From JAWPMT01 sp965229785 (lineage in GTDB: Bacteria; Bacteroidota; Bacteroidia; Cytophagales; Cyclobacteriaceae), in contig CBDDJS010000001.1 of assembly GCA_965229785.1 (NCBI GenBank), positions 806,001 through 870,000 of the forward strand: 64,000 nucleotides of DNA. The letters run 5' to 3'. This document shows positions 36,965 to 46,185 of this stretch, in pieces (the first letter of the stretch is position 1; each line of letters starts with the position of its first letter). A program made the translations under genes and the position numbers. The notes below the pieces were generated by a model, which saw only the letters and a list, made by a program, of their open reading frames with translations, ran no database searches and was not told the origin of the DNA.

Positions 36965-39754
36965 ATGAAGAACCCATTTTTTGTCGCCATTCTACTTGTC
37001 GTTGCCGCGCTTCCGTTTTTATATGAATACGGTCGTCAAAGCAATAAGATCGCCACTAAGAAAGCTTATCTTTCTGAAATCAATAGCCTTTCTCAAATAC
37101 CACAAGCTGGACCAGATAGGGCAACATTTCGGGATTTGATCATGACCATGGATCCGGTGACCGGGCAGGTACCGAAGATATTGCCGCATTCGGCGAAACA
37201 GTTTCAGGAAAGTCGTGACTTATCATGGAGACAAATCCCTTCCAGGGAAATGGCCGGAAGAACAAGGACATTGATGATTGATCCAAATGACAAAAACCGC
37301 CTTTGGATCGGTACAGCGACTGGCGGGATGTGGTACAATCCTGATTTTAGGAATAATGGGTCCTGGGTTCCCGTTTCAGACGATTGGCAGTCCATGTCCA
37401 TTTCATCCCTCGCTTATGATCCAGTTGATCCCAAAACATTCTATGCGGGAACAGGGGAGTCATTCACTTCCGTGCCTATTTACCGGGAATCATCATCCAG
37501 TGGCGTAGGCATTTATAAAACAACGGATGGAGGTTCTACCTGGCAACTGCTGGCTTCAACGGCTGGTTTCGATTACATCAACGATTTGATTGTGAGGGAA
37601 GAAAATGGTAAAGGAGTGATCTATGCAGCTGTTGCTTCCGGAACCTACCAGGGCCGCTTATTTGCTTCTGAACCGTCTGATGGACTTTATCGATCGGAGG
37701 ATGGTGGAAATAGCTGGACTCAGGTGTTACCTGATGTGGCCGGGGAGTCTTACTCCTATGCTGTGGCTGATATCGAACTTACAGAAGGAGGTGAATTGTA
37801 TGTGGGAACAATGAGAAACCTGGAGTTAAAAGGAGGAGGTACAATTCTTCGTTCTGCCAATGGTACAGATTGGGTTGTTTACAATGCGCTTGCTAACAAC
37901 ATCACTTCAACCCCCGGAACTGACAATATTGTCCCAGGTCGGGTGATTCTTCAATCGGGAAAAGATGTGGTTTATGCAATTGGAACCGGAGCTACAGTGA
38001 ATGCCTTTGGTCATTACCGTGACAGCCCGGAATTTACGCAGATCTACCAACAAGAAGGTTCAGGTACCTGGGAGAGAATCCCTGATCCTTTCCAGCTAAA
38101 TGGTGTGCTCTGGAGTAATATTCCCTGGCATGCCTTAGCCATGGGAGTGGACCCCAGCAATGGCAAAGATCTGATCATCGGGGCTTTAGACATGTATGCC
38201 ATTGAGGAACCGACTTCTACGGCTGGGATCCTCGATTGGCAAAAGTTGTCAGACTGGAGTGTGAGCTACAATATACAGGGATATCTAAAACAACTTAATC
38301 CTGCGGGAACCAACGTTGATAGTCTCTACAACCGGTACGTTCACGGGGATGTACATATCATTCACTTTTTTGAAGAAACGGATGAGGTGTTGATGGCTAC
38401 CGATGGTGGCATCTATTATTCTTCTAATATCTCTGCTCGAAATTCAGATACGGAAGTCAGTTCCCCTCTGGCCTTTACAGATCTCAATAACGGGCTCAAT
38501 ACCATGCAATTCTATACGGTGGCCCTAAATCCAGAATCAGGGAATGACGAAGTTTTGGCTGGTGCGCAGGACAACCACACCGTAACCACCGAAGCAGGTT
38601 TTATCAGTATCGAAGGCGGAATAGGCTATGGAGATGGAGCCTATTGTTTCTTTGATAAGGATGACCCGGAACTTAGAATTACTTCGGCCCAGGCCAATTT
38701 CTACAACGTTTTTCTGGATCAGCAGATCTATTTCACTCCTCTTCCCAGGGGCGGTACCTTTATCAATCCGGCAGAGTACGACGATCGATCCAACCTGCTC
38801 TACACCAATATTGCCACGGATGGCGGTGTGCAGCAGTTGTATGAAGTCTTAAAAGGAAGGTACCTGGATACACTGATTGTCCTTAATGTGAATAAATACC
38901 TAAGGAAACCTGATTTGGGTAGAGATACGGTGAGTGTCATTGCTCTGGGGACTGGAACTCAAGCCGCGTTTTCCGCCTTAAAAGTATCCCCATGGGAGCC
39001 TGCTGACAATGCCACGATGGTCCTGGGAAACCAATTGGGGGACATTTATCGGGTTACTGGGCTACCAAATGCGCCCGTGGCAGAACAAATTGACAACAGT
39101 CAACTTCCTGTTGGGTATGTGTCCTCTGTCGATTTGGGAGCTACCAGTGATCACATACTGGTGACCTTATCGAATTATGGAGTTGAATCGGTATGGTTTA
39201 CAGCAGACGGAGGTGAGAATTGGACGAACCTGGAAAGGAACCTGCCCGATCTTCCGGTGAGATATGGCTTGTTTAACCCCAATGATCACAATAAAATAGT
39301 AATTGCCACGGAGCGTGGTATTTGGGGATTGGAAGATCGAAGAGATCCAAATGCTGAATGGGTTTCGTACAATGAGTCATTTCCCAATGTACGAGTCGAT
39401 ATGATCAAGGTTAGACAAGCCGATAGTGTGATCGTCGCAGCAACCCATGGTAGAGGGTTGTTCCTGGGCAAACTGGATCAGGGTGACGTGGTATTAAGTG
39501 ACCCACCTCCCGTTGATATCAATGAAATTCGGGTTTTTCCTAATCCATTTACACAAGAAATTGAGATTTCATCAGGCAAGGGCATAACCAACCTTCGCCT
39601 AATGGATTTTCAAGGCCGAGTCATTGATATCCTGACTATTGAGAATAATCGCGTGGATCTTTCGCGATACGCTCCTGGCATGTACATTGGACAATTACTA
39701 GATCGGAACGGAGCTTTGGTGGCAACAAAGAAGCTGGTTAAAGTGTCACGATAA
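36965..39754 (+). CDS. Secreted beta-propeller (BNR/VPS10-like) protein with T9SS sorting domain
   Basis: The 929-residue protein has a signal-anchor-like N-terminus (about 5-20), then repeated propeller blades with Asp-box-like motifs: GIYKTTDGGSTWQLLAS, GLYRSEDGGNSWTQVL and VWFTADGGENWTNLERN. The last 75 residues form a type IX secretion C-terminal domain: INEIRVFPNPFTQEI, then NLRLMDFQGRVIDI and YAPGMYIGQLLD, ending in a KKLVKVSR tail. It should cross the outer membrane by T9SS and stay on the surface or be released. Such propellers occur in sialidase-like and sortilin-like proteins, but no glycosidase active site is evident, so function is unknown. It stands alone. Confidence 0.85.
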   Translation: MKNPFFVAILLVVAALPFLYEYGRQSNKIATKKAYLSEINSLSQIPQAGPDRATFRDLIMTMDPVTGQVPKILPHSAKQFQESRDLSWRQIPSREMAGRTRTLMIDPNDKNRLWIGTATGGMWYNPDFRNNGSWVPVSDDWQSMSISSLAYDPVDPKTFYAGTGESFTSVPIYRESSSSGVGIYKTTDGGSTWQLLASTAGFDYINDLIVREENGKGVIYAAVASGTYQGRLFASEPSDGLYRSEDGGNSWTQVLPDVAGESYSYAVADIELTEGGELYVGTMRNLELKGGGTILRSANGTDWVVYNALANNITSTPGTDNIVPGRVILQSGKDVVYAIGTGATVNAFGHYRDSPEFTQIYQQEGSGTWERIPDPFQLNGVLWSNIPWHALAMGVDPSNGKDLIIGALDMYAIEEPTSTAGILDWQKLSDWSVSYNIQGYLKQLNPAGTNVDSLYNRYVHGDVHIIHFFEETDEVLMATDGGIYYSSNISARNSDTEVSSPLAFTDLNNGLNTMQFYTVALNPESGNDEVLAGAQDNHTVTTEAGFISIEGGIGYGDGAYCFFDKDDPELRITSAQANFYNVFLDQQIYFTPLPRGGTFINPAEYDDRSNLLYTNIATDGGVQQLYEVLKGRYLDTLIVLNVNKYLRKPDLGRDTVSVIALGTGTQAAFSALKVSPWEPADNATMVLGNQLGDIYRVTGLPNAPVAEQIDNSQLPVGYVSSVDLGATSDHILVTLSNYGVESVWFTADGGENWTNLERNLPDLPVRYGLFNPNDHNKIVIATERGIWGLEDRRDPNAEWVSYNESFPNVRVDMIKVRQADSVIVAATHGRGLFLGKLDQGDVVLSDPPPVDINEIRVFPNPFTQEIEISSGKGITNLRLMDFQGRVIDILTIENNRVDLSRYAPGMYIGQLLDRNGALVATKKLVKVSR

Positions 39755-39843
39755 TATATTATCGTTGTTGCTCGAGTTCTTCCCATAGTTTTGCCGCTGG
39801 CTTTAAACGTTCCACCGAGGCATAGATCCACGTCGTTAATTCA

Positions 39844-40317
39844 CTATTCTAAGAACTGCCGCCATTTTTCCGTTTCAGCGTATGCTTTGAGGACCTCATT
39901 CCTTTTAATGAGTAAGTCCCGCATATAGTTTTTCAGTATCAATACATCGAATAACTGTCCGAAAGGACCGAAAGGAGAGGTGTAATCAAATATGTCAATG
40001 AGCATGGTGATTCCATCCTTCTCAGAAAAGTGATGTTCGTGGCGAAATCGCTTAAAGGCCCCTTTTACCATTTCATCTGCAAAGTAGGTTGGACTCACCA
40101 CGTCTGTGATCAAAGACGTTAACTGTTGAGTAATACCAAAGTGCTTTGCACTCCAGGTCACTGTTTCATGTTTTCCAATCAAACCAGATGTTCGGCCAGC
40201 TATTGGTTTTTCATGGGTATGAGACATAGACTCAGCGTGTAAATCAATACTGCGCGAGAGATCAAAGCATCGCTGAATGGGAGCATGGATCGTTGTTTGA
40301 AGTTCGATGACCGGCAT
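39844..40317 (-). CDS. SRPBCC (START/Bet v1-like) family protein
   Basis: This 157-residue cytoplasmic protein has the helix-grip fold pattern of SRPBCC proteins: the start IELQTTIHAPIQRCFDLSRS, a central beta-sheet with HETVTWSAKHFGI and KRFRHEHHFSEKDGITMLID, and a long C-terminal helix (LFDVLILKNYMRDLLIKRNE). It is the short type often annotated as cell division inhibitor-like or polyketide cyclase-like, with a hydrophobic cavity for an unknown ligand. It is followed by a protein-like 29-codon stretch without a start, and lies 70 bp downstream of the creatininase-family gene on the same strand, so they may be co-transcribed. Confidence 0.85.
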   Translation of the reverse strand: MPVIELQTTIHAPIQRCFDLSRSIDLHAESMSHTHEKPIAGRTSGLIGKHETVTWSAKHFGITQQLTSLITDVVSPTYFADEMVKGAFKRFRHEHHFSEKDGITMLIDIFDYTSPFGPFGQLFDVLILKNYMRDLLIKRNEVLKAYAETEKWRQFLE

Positions 40318-40387
40318 GCCAGTACAACTTGTATGAAGGTCGTTTGTTTTCTGAAGATCCCGTATTTAATGAAAGAAATGATTTGCT

Positions 40388-41155
40388 TTATTCATACAGA
40401 TCATCCAGATCGGATTTGGCAATGTCATACATGAGCCTGCCCATTTTCTCTGTGACATCCCTGAAGAATCTTTCGCCTTTTTCCGCCGTGGAGAAATGCG
40501 GATTCCCGGTCCCTGTATCTTCACTGATTTTGGACCATTGTCGTTCGGACCATGCCCAACCCTCTTTGAAAGCTTTGATTTTGTGTTGTTTTTCTTTGCC
40601 ATCGCCCCATCGGTCTTTAGGTAGTACAAGGTCGGGCCGGAAATAAAGCATCAAACTGGTTTCCATCTCATCGGCATGGTCGCCCATTTCATCAAAGTAC
40701 TGGGTCTTGTCCAAGGATTTGAACCAGTCAGTCATGCTAAGGAACATTTCAGGAAATTTCAGTCCCAGCTCGCGGATCAACGGCTTGAAATTATTACCAC
40801 CATGGCTATTGAGTAGCATAAATTTCTGGATGCCTTGCCGATTCAACACTTCGAGAACATCTTGTAAGATGGCCATTTGTGTACTGGGATTGAGATTGAT
40901 GTCCAGATAGATATCCGATTGTCCTGTGTTCACTCCGAATGGAATAGTGGGTAAAACGATCACTTTGGCACCTCGTTCCCATGCAATTCGCGCTGATTCA
41001 TAAGCAATGAATTCTGATTCTATGATATCAGTTGCATAAGGGAGGTGATAGTTATGCGCTTCTGTGGCTCCCCATGATAAAACAGCCAGTTCAAAATTGG
41101 CATCTTTTAGCGCTTCCCAATTGGTTTCAGCCAGAACATAAGGTCGAATATTCAT
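40388..41155 (-). CDS. Creatininase-family amidohydrolase
   Basis: The 255-residue protein carries the metal-site pattern of the creatininase family: E32 and H34 in WGATEAHNYHLPYATD, with D43, then H118 in LLNSHGGNN, and the HADEMETS segment around 160-167 supplying acidic ligands. Members hydrolyse cyclic or linear amides, including creatinine and intermediates of flavin/F420 and mycofactocin metabolism. The true substrate cannot be inferred here and creatinine itself is not implied. All expected ligands are present, so it is probably an active binuclear metalloenzyme in the cytoplasm. An SRPBCC gene follows on the same strand. Confidence 0.9.
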   Translation of the reverse strand: MNIRPYVLAETNWEALKDANFELAVLSWGATEAHNYHLPYATDIIESEFIAYESARIAWERGAKVIVLPTIPFGVNTGQSDIYLDINLNPSTQMAILQDVLEVLNRQGIQKFMLLNSHGGNNFKPLIRELGLKFPEMFLSMTDWFKSLDKTQYFDEMGDHADEMETSLMLYFRPDLVLPKDRWGDGKEKQHKIKAFKEGWAWSERQWSKISEDTGTGNPHFSTAEKGERFFRDVTEKMGRLMYDIAKSDLDDLYE

Positions 41156-41604
41156 CCTTAATCATTGTGTTTTATTACAATTTGTAAAAATAGCGCGAAT
41201 GAAGTTTAACCATTTGTATTAGCAAGAGACAGTTTTTTATGCCCAAAACCTGGGAATTTTTACACTCCTGAAACTTGAGCATCATCCTTGTGTCTAAAAA
41301 GTATTGAGGTCTTACATCCGTTTAGCGGGCATTGTACCCTATTGGAGTGATGCCAGAAAATCGGAATTAAATTCTTGAAATCGAAGTAATGAAAGGGAAT
41401 AATTTCACTACCCCGTAAGTTCGGGCTTTAAGATACTTGTTACAACAAGGACACCTTTGGATGATTGTTGAGTGTGCTCAATTAAGGTTTCAATTTCCCT
41501 TATTCACTTCTTCCTTCTTTTCTACAACTGCTCTCCTTTTTTCTACAATTCGCTACTTGCGATAACAACTAACATTACTCCGAACACAAAAGAAAAATTT
41601 GCTT
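41156..41604. other. Noncoding promoter/leader region upstream of susC-like gene
   Basis: About 450 bp separates the divergent creatininase and SusC-like genes. It holds both promoters. The 140 bp before SusC is pyrimidine-rich and contains the direct repeat TTTTCTACAA at 41518-41527 and 41539-41548, 21 bp apart, which may belong to the untranslated leader. A short CTTGT/ACAAG dyad is at about 41436-41449. I see no convincing coding frame; one at 41472-41696 only overlaps the SusC start. Confidence 0.5.
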
Positions 41605-44600
41605 ATGAAGAACTTTTTACTATTGGTTTTATGCCTTGGTGTGGTGGTTACCACGCAGGCCCAATCCAGGACCGTTTCCGGCAAGGTGACGGATGATACT
41701 GGAGAGGCCATACCGGGTGTAAATGTCATTTTGAGGGGAACGGCTTCAGGTACGTCTACGGACCTGGATGGTAATTACAGGGTAACGGTTGATGGGGATG
41801 ATCCCATCCTCGTTTTTTCATTCGTGGGTTTAATAACTCAGGAAGTAGCAGTAGGGTCCAGATCTGTGGTAGACGTAAGTATGTTAAGTGATGTTCAGCG
41901 TCTGTCAGAGGTAGTAGTGACGGGTTATGGTATCCAAAACAGAAAGGATTTGACAGGTGCCATTGCCTCGGTAAAAGGAGAGGACATTGCCAGAGTTCCT
42001 GTTCCGGGTATTGACCAGGCGCTTCAAGGTCGTGCAGCCGGTGTGTCGGTAGTGAATAACAACGGACAGCCCGGTGGTGGTATTTCGGTTAGGGTTAGAG
42101 GTTCTGCTTCGATTAACTCCAACAACCAACCACTTTATGTGGTAGATGGTGTTCCAATAGAGCCTACTGACATTTTCTCTACGACATTGACCGCAGCCGG
42201 TCAGGGATCATTTGGTGGATTTGGTGGTCAGGCAGGAAACTCCATGAACCAGATCAACTTCAATGATGTCGAGTCTATCGAGGTTTTGAAAGATGCTTCG
42301 GCAACGGCCATTTATGGTTCGCGGGCGGCAAATGGCGTGGTTTTGATCACTACGAAACGAGGAACCCCAGGTAAAGCCAAAGTGGATGTGGGTTTCAATA
42401 CGGGATTTACAGAAGTATTTGATTTATTGGATGTCCTTAACAGGGACCAATACATTGAATTGCAAAATGAGGCACGTGTCAACGCTGGATTAGCACCTCG
42501 TGACGATGATTTCTGGAATGATGGTGATACAGACTGGTTAGATGCGGTTTTCCGTACTGCTCGTACCTCACAGTTCAATGTGTCTGCACGTGGTGGATCA
42601 GAAGGATTATCCTACTTTACCTCTGTACAGTATGACGATCAGGAAGGTACACAGATCGGAACCAGCTTCGAACGATTGACTGCTCGTGTCAATTTGGATG
42701 CCAAAGCGGGAGAGAAAGTAAAATTTGGTAACTCTTTGATGATCAGTAACACCAAAGACATCATCCAGTCGAATGATAACTTCATCATCGGGCCTTACTT
42801 CTCTGCTCAACGTACCAGACCAGATTTTGAGATCCGTAATCCTGACGGAAGTTTTACATCCACGAATCAGTTTGATAATGCAGTTGCTGCGGCGGAGGAT
42901 TATGACAATGAGTTCAGAAGTTATCGATTCCTTGGAAGCTTCTTCGCTACCTATGAGCCCATCGAAAACCTGACCATCAAAGGAACTTTCTCTGCGGATT
43001 ATATCAATACAGCAAGAGACCTGTATTGGGCTCCTACTACCTTAGGTGGTGTTTTGAACGGTTTTGGATGGGCTGAAAGAGGCCAGGACGAGAGTATTAC
43101 CGTGAACAACACGTACACGGCAAATTACTCATTCGATATCAATACCGATCATAAATTCAATACCCTTGTGGGTGCTGAGTGGCAGACGGTTCAGAGAGAT
43201 CAGTACTCTGCTGCTGTATCAAATTTCCCGAATGAGATCCTGAGAACCTTCAACTCAGCTTCCACGCCGACTAACGCGGATGGAGTAGCTACGGATTGGG
43301 CACTTCAGTCTTATTTCGCTCGTGTGAATTACAATTTCGATGATCGATACTTATTCACTGGAACCGTAAGAACAGATGGTTCATCCAGATTCGGAGAAGA
43401 TAACCGATTCGGGTTTTTCCCTTCTTTGGCATTAGGCTGGAATATCTCTAATGAGGCGTTCTTCAATGCTTCGTTCGTTGAAAACTTGAAAGTGCGAGCT
43501 AGCTGGGGGGTAACTGGTAACCACAAAGTAGGTGATTTTGCTTCTCGGGGATTATTTAACGGTGACGTTTTCTACGGAGGAAATGGCGGAACCCGACCTT
43601 CTCAGATCGCAAACCCTGGCCTAAAGTGGGAAGTAGCGACTCAAACGGACCTGGCGGTGGACTTTGCGCTGTTTGAAGGCCGTATAACAGGTTCTGTAGA
43701 TTATTTTGAGAAAGTTACCACAGACATCTTGTTGCAAGTTCCACTTCCAAGAACTTCAGGATTCAACAGTGTTTTCCAGAACGTAGGAGAGATGGAAAAC
43801 AAAGGTCTTGAGATCGAATTGGGTGGTGAAGTACTCGCTTTAGGAGATTTCTCCTGGAATGTTTCTGGTAATGTTACTTTGTTCAGAAACCGGGTGATCA
43901 AGTTGGTAGACGGAAGCGATATCAATACCACCGGGTTTAATCAGAGTATTATTCGAGAAGGAGAGCCTTTGGGCGCATTCTTTGGCTATGAAGTAGAGAG
44001 CATCTTCCAGACTCAGGAAGAAATCGACGCAATTAACGCCGGTGCTTCTGACGGGATCTATCAGGCTGCCGGAACTGCACCTGGTGACTTCCGATTCAGA
44101 GATACCAACGGCGATGGTAAAATCACTGAGGATGATCGCGTGATCCTAGGCAATCCTAATCCTGATGTATTTGGTGGTGTCACCAGTAACATGAGCTGGA
44201 AAGGTTTCAACCTGAATGCTTTCTTCCAGTTTTCTCAAGGGAACGATATCATGAACTTCGGTTTGAGAGGCCTTATGTTCATGAGAAATCAGGACAATGT
44301 CATCACCAGAAACCTGGAAAGATGGACACCTGAAAACCCTAACACTGACGTTCCACGAGTAGTGATCGGAGATCCTAACAATAACCGCAGGGTTTCAAGC
44401 TTTTTGGTCGAAGATGGCTCTTACCTGAGATTGAAGACCTTGTCACTTTCTTATGACTTGCCTCAGAATATCTTGTCAAATACGTTCCTGGGTAGCGTAA
44501 ATATTTATGCTATGGCTACTAACCTTTGGACTGCTACGAACTACTCAGGAGTAGATCCTGAAGTAAGTACTTTCGGCGGAAATGAAGGAGCTGCACTTGG

Positions 44601-44664
44601 CGTCGATAATGATACCTATCCAAGTGGTAAGACATACACTTTCGGAGTTAGAGTTGGATTTTAA
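41605..44664 (+). CDS. SusC/RagA family TonB-linked outer-membrane receptor
   Basis: The 1019-residue protein has a signal peptide (MKNFLLLVLCLGVVVTTQAQ), a carboxypeptidase-regulatory-like domain (about 22-95, TVSGKVTDDTGEAIPGVNV), a TonB plug (SEVVVTGYGIQNRKDLTGAI to SIEVLKDASATAIYGSRAAN, about 100-230) and a 22-strand barrel ending in GVRVGF. With SusD it imports a glycan or peptide nutrient across the outer membrane using TonB energy. I chose the ATG at 41605 over a TTG six bases upstream. The susD-like gene starts 12 bp after its stop. No degradative enzyme, sigma/anti-sigma pair or hybrid sensor is adjacent, so the substrate is unknown. Confidence 0.96.
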   Translation: MKNFLLLVLCLGVVVTTQAQSRTVSGKVTDDTGEAIPGVNVILRGTASGTSTDLDGNYRVTVDGDDPILVFSFVGLITQEVAVGSRSVVDVSMLSDVQRLSEVVVTGYGIQNRKDLTGAIASVKGEDIARVPVPGIDQALQGRAAGVSVVNNNGQPGGGISVRVRGSASINSNNQPLYVVDGVPIEPTDIFSTTLTAAGQGSFGGFGGQAGNSMNQINFNDVESIEVLKDASATAIYGSRAANGVVLITTKRGTPGKAKVDVGFNTGFTEVFDLLDVLNRDQYIELQNEARVNAGLAPRDDDFWNDGDTDWLDAVFRTARTSQFNVSARGGSEGLSYFTSVQYDDQEGTQIGTSFERLTARVNLDAKAGEKVKFGNSLMISNTKDIIQSNDNFIIGPYFSAQRTRPDFEIRNPDGSFTSTNQFDNAVAAAEDYDNEFRSYRFLGSFFATYEPIENLTIKGTFSADYINTARDLYWAPTTLGGVLNGFGWAERGQDESITVNNTYTANYSFDINTDHKFNTLVGAEWQTVQRDQYSAAVSNFPNEILRTFNSASTPTNADGVATDWALQSYFARVNYNFDDRYLFTGTVRTDGSSRFGEDNRFGFFPSLALGWNISNEAFFNASFVENLKVRASWGVTGNHKVGDFASRGLFNGDVFYGGNGGTRPSQIANPGLKWEVATQTDLAVDFALFEGRITGSVDYFEKVTTDILLQVPLPRTSGFNSVFQNVGEMENKGLEIELGGEVLALGDFSWNVSGNVTLFRNRVIKLVDGSDINTTGFNQSIIREGEPLGAFFGYEVESIFQTQEEIDAINAGASDGIYQAAGTAPGDFRFRDTNGDGKITEDDRVILGNPNPDVFGGVTSNMSWKGFNLNAFFQFSQGNDIMNFGLRGLMFMRNQDNVITRNLERWTPENPNTDVPRVVIGDPNNNRRVSSFLVEDGSYLRLKTLSLSYDLPQNILSNTFLGSVNIYAMATNLWTATNYSGVDPEVSTFGGNEGAALGVDNDTYPSGKTYTFGVRVGF

Positions 44665-44676
44665 TTGAGGAAAGAA

Positions 44677-46053
44677 ATGAAAAGTATATTGAATAAAATC
44701 TCATTAACAGTTGCCGTAATAACGCTTTTGAGTGCCTGTAGCCTGTATGATAACCTGGATACGGAGCCCCAGCAAAGTTTGTCCAATGTAACGGCAATTA
44801 CGACACCTGTGGATGCTGAAAGTGCCCTGAATGGTACTTATGCTGCTATGAATCAAGATGGTTATTACAGCAGAATGCAAGTGATCTATGGACCAACTCA
44901 GTTCATTTATTTGGGTTCTACAGCCAGTACCACACGAAGTATCACGTTTGATTCGGAGAATAATAATGCTTCTCCCGCCGACAATACATTGACTAATACC
45001 TGGGACGATATCTATGAGATGGCTGATCGGGCGTCAAATGTAATAGAAGCGGTTCCTTTGATTGATGAAGCGGCTTTCAGTCCTGCCTCTCGTAAAAACG
45101 AGATCCTGGCCGAGGCAAGGTTTCTCAGAGCTTTGGCTCATTTTGATGCCTTGCGTTTCTTCGGTCGTTTTTGGGACAATAGTTCGGCGCTTGGAGCACC
45201 ACTGAGATTGGTGCCTGGAAATACGACGAACAAGGATCTTGCGAGATCGACTGTTGCAGAAACCTATGCCTCTATCAATGAGGACCTGGACTTTGCGATT
45301 GCTAATGGCCCTGATTTCAGTGCCAGTCATCTGACTTCTGTTGTTGCTGCTCGTGCCCTTAAGGCAAGGGTTGCTTTGTATCAGGGAGATTTTGAGACGG
45401 CAGCTAGTTTGGCTACTGAGGTGATCGATGATGGAAACTTTGCATTGGAAGCGAATTACGATGATATTTTCATCAATCGATTAGGTTCCAGTGAGTTGGT
45501 TTTCGGGATGTTTGCAAATGCTACTACCGAGCAATCTGGTCATTCCTTCTTCTTCCTGAGCCAGGCTTCGGGAGGAAGACAAGATTATGGACCAACCGCT
45601 CAGTTCCTTAGCCTCATTGCTGGTGACCCTAGAGAAGGCGCAAGTGTGGATGCGACTGTTCCTGAGGTGTTGAAATATCCTAATGTGAACACACAGGATG
45701 ACCCAACTTACATCATGCGATTAGCTGAGTTGTATTTCATTCGTGCAGAGGCATTGGCACGTCAGGCTACCCCGGACCTTGCCGGCGCTCTTGCTGATTT
45801 GAATGTGATCAGAGCTCGGGTAGGATTGGCTGACGTTACCGCTGGTACCGTTGCCGAATTCCTGGATTTGATGCAGGAGGAGAAAGTGAAAGAGTTGGCT
45901 TTTGAAGGCAGCCATTCATGGTTCGATGCTATCCGATTAGGCAATGCGAGAACATTAAAGCCGTCTATTCCAAGTGAAGACCGGTTGGTATTGCCTTTGC
46001 CAACACAGGAAATTGATAACAATGCTTTGTTAGATCAAAATCCTAGTTACTAA
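44677..46053 (+). CDS. SusD/RagB family nutrient-binding outer-membrane lipoprotein
   Basis: The 458-residue protein has a lipoprotein signal (ITLLSAC, lipobox LSAC) and the SusD fold: the N-terminal DTEPQQSLSNVTAITTPVDA region, the helical core with ILAEARFLRALAHFDALRFF and the C-terminal LAELYFIRAEALAR and VKELAFEGSHSWFDAIRLG. SusD acts as a surface lid over the SusC channel and captures the ligand. At 458 residues it is on the short side of the family. The start ATG follows a GAGGAAAGAA stretch. It forms a two-gene operon with SusC and ends at a strong terminator. Confidence 0.95.
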   Translation: MKSILNKISLTVAVITLLSACSLYDNLDTEPQQSLSNVTAITTPVDAESALNGTYAAMNQDGYYSRMQVIYGPTQFIYLGSTASTTRSITFDSENNNASPADNTLTNTWDDIYEMADRASNVIEAVPLIDEAAFSPASRKNEILAEARFLRALAHFDALRFFGRFWDNSSALGAPLRLVPGNTTNKDLARSTVAETYASINEDLDFAIANGPDFSASHLTSVVAARALKARVALYQGDFETAASLATEVIDDGNFALEANYDDIFINRLGSSELVFGMFANATTEQSGHSFFFLSQASGGRQDYGPTAQFLSLIAGDPREGASVDATVPEVLKYPNVNTQDDPTYIMRLAELYFIRAEALARQATPDLAGALADLNVIRARVGLADVTAGTVAEFLDLMQEEKVKELAFEGSHSWFDAIRLGNARTLKPSIPSEDRLVLPLPTQEIDNNALLDQNPSY

Positions 46054-46080
46054 GTCATACTACTGATTCTTTTTTATAGG

Positions 46081-46110
46081 AGGCTGTCCATTTGGACAGC
46101 CTTTTTTTTA
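46081..46110 (+). terminator. Strong rho-independent terminator after susCD-like operon
   Basis: AGGCTGTCC (46081-46089) pairs perfectly with GGACAGCCT (46094-46102) around an ATTT loop, followed by eight further T/A bases (TTTTTTTA). This ends the SusC/SusD transcript. Confidence 0.92.
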
Positions 46111-46185
46111 TTAGAGTAGCATTACTCAATTGTGAACCAATACAATAAACAGGTTACCCTGGTATCATATTAGAGCTTTGAGAAC

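Noticed and set aside
39759..39845. 29-codon protein-like stretch (LTTWIYASVERLKPAAKLWE) on the minus strand after the SRPBCC gene
   Set aside because: It has no usable start codon and a stop directly upstream in frame. It may be a gene remnant, but nothing more can be supported.
41472..41696. 74-codon frame overlapping the SusC start
   Set aside because: It reads the SusC signal-peptide region in another frame; the SusC reading is certain.
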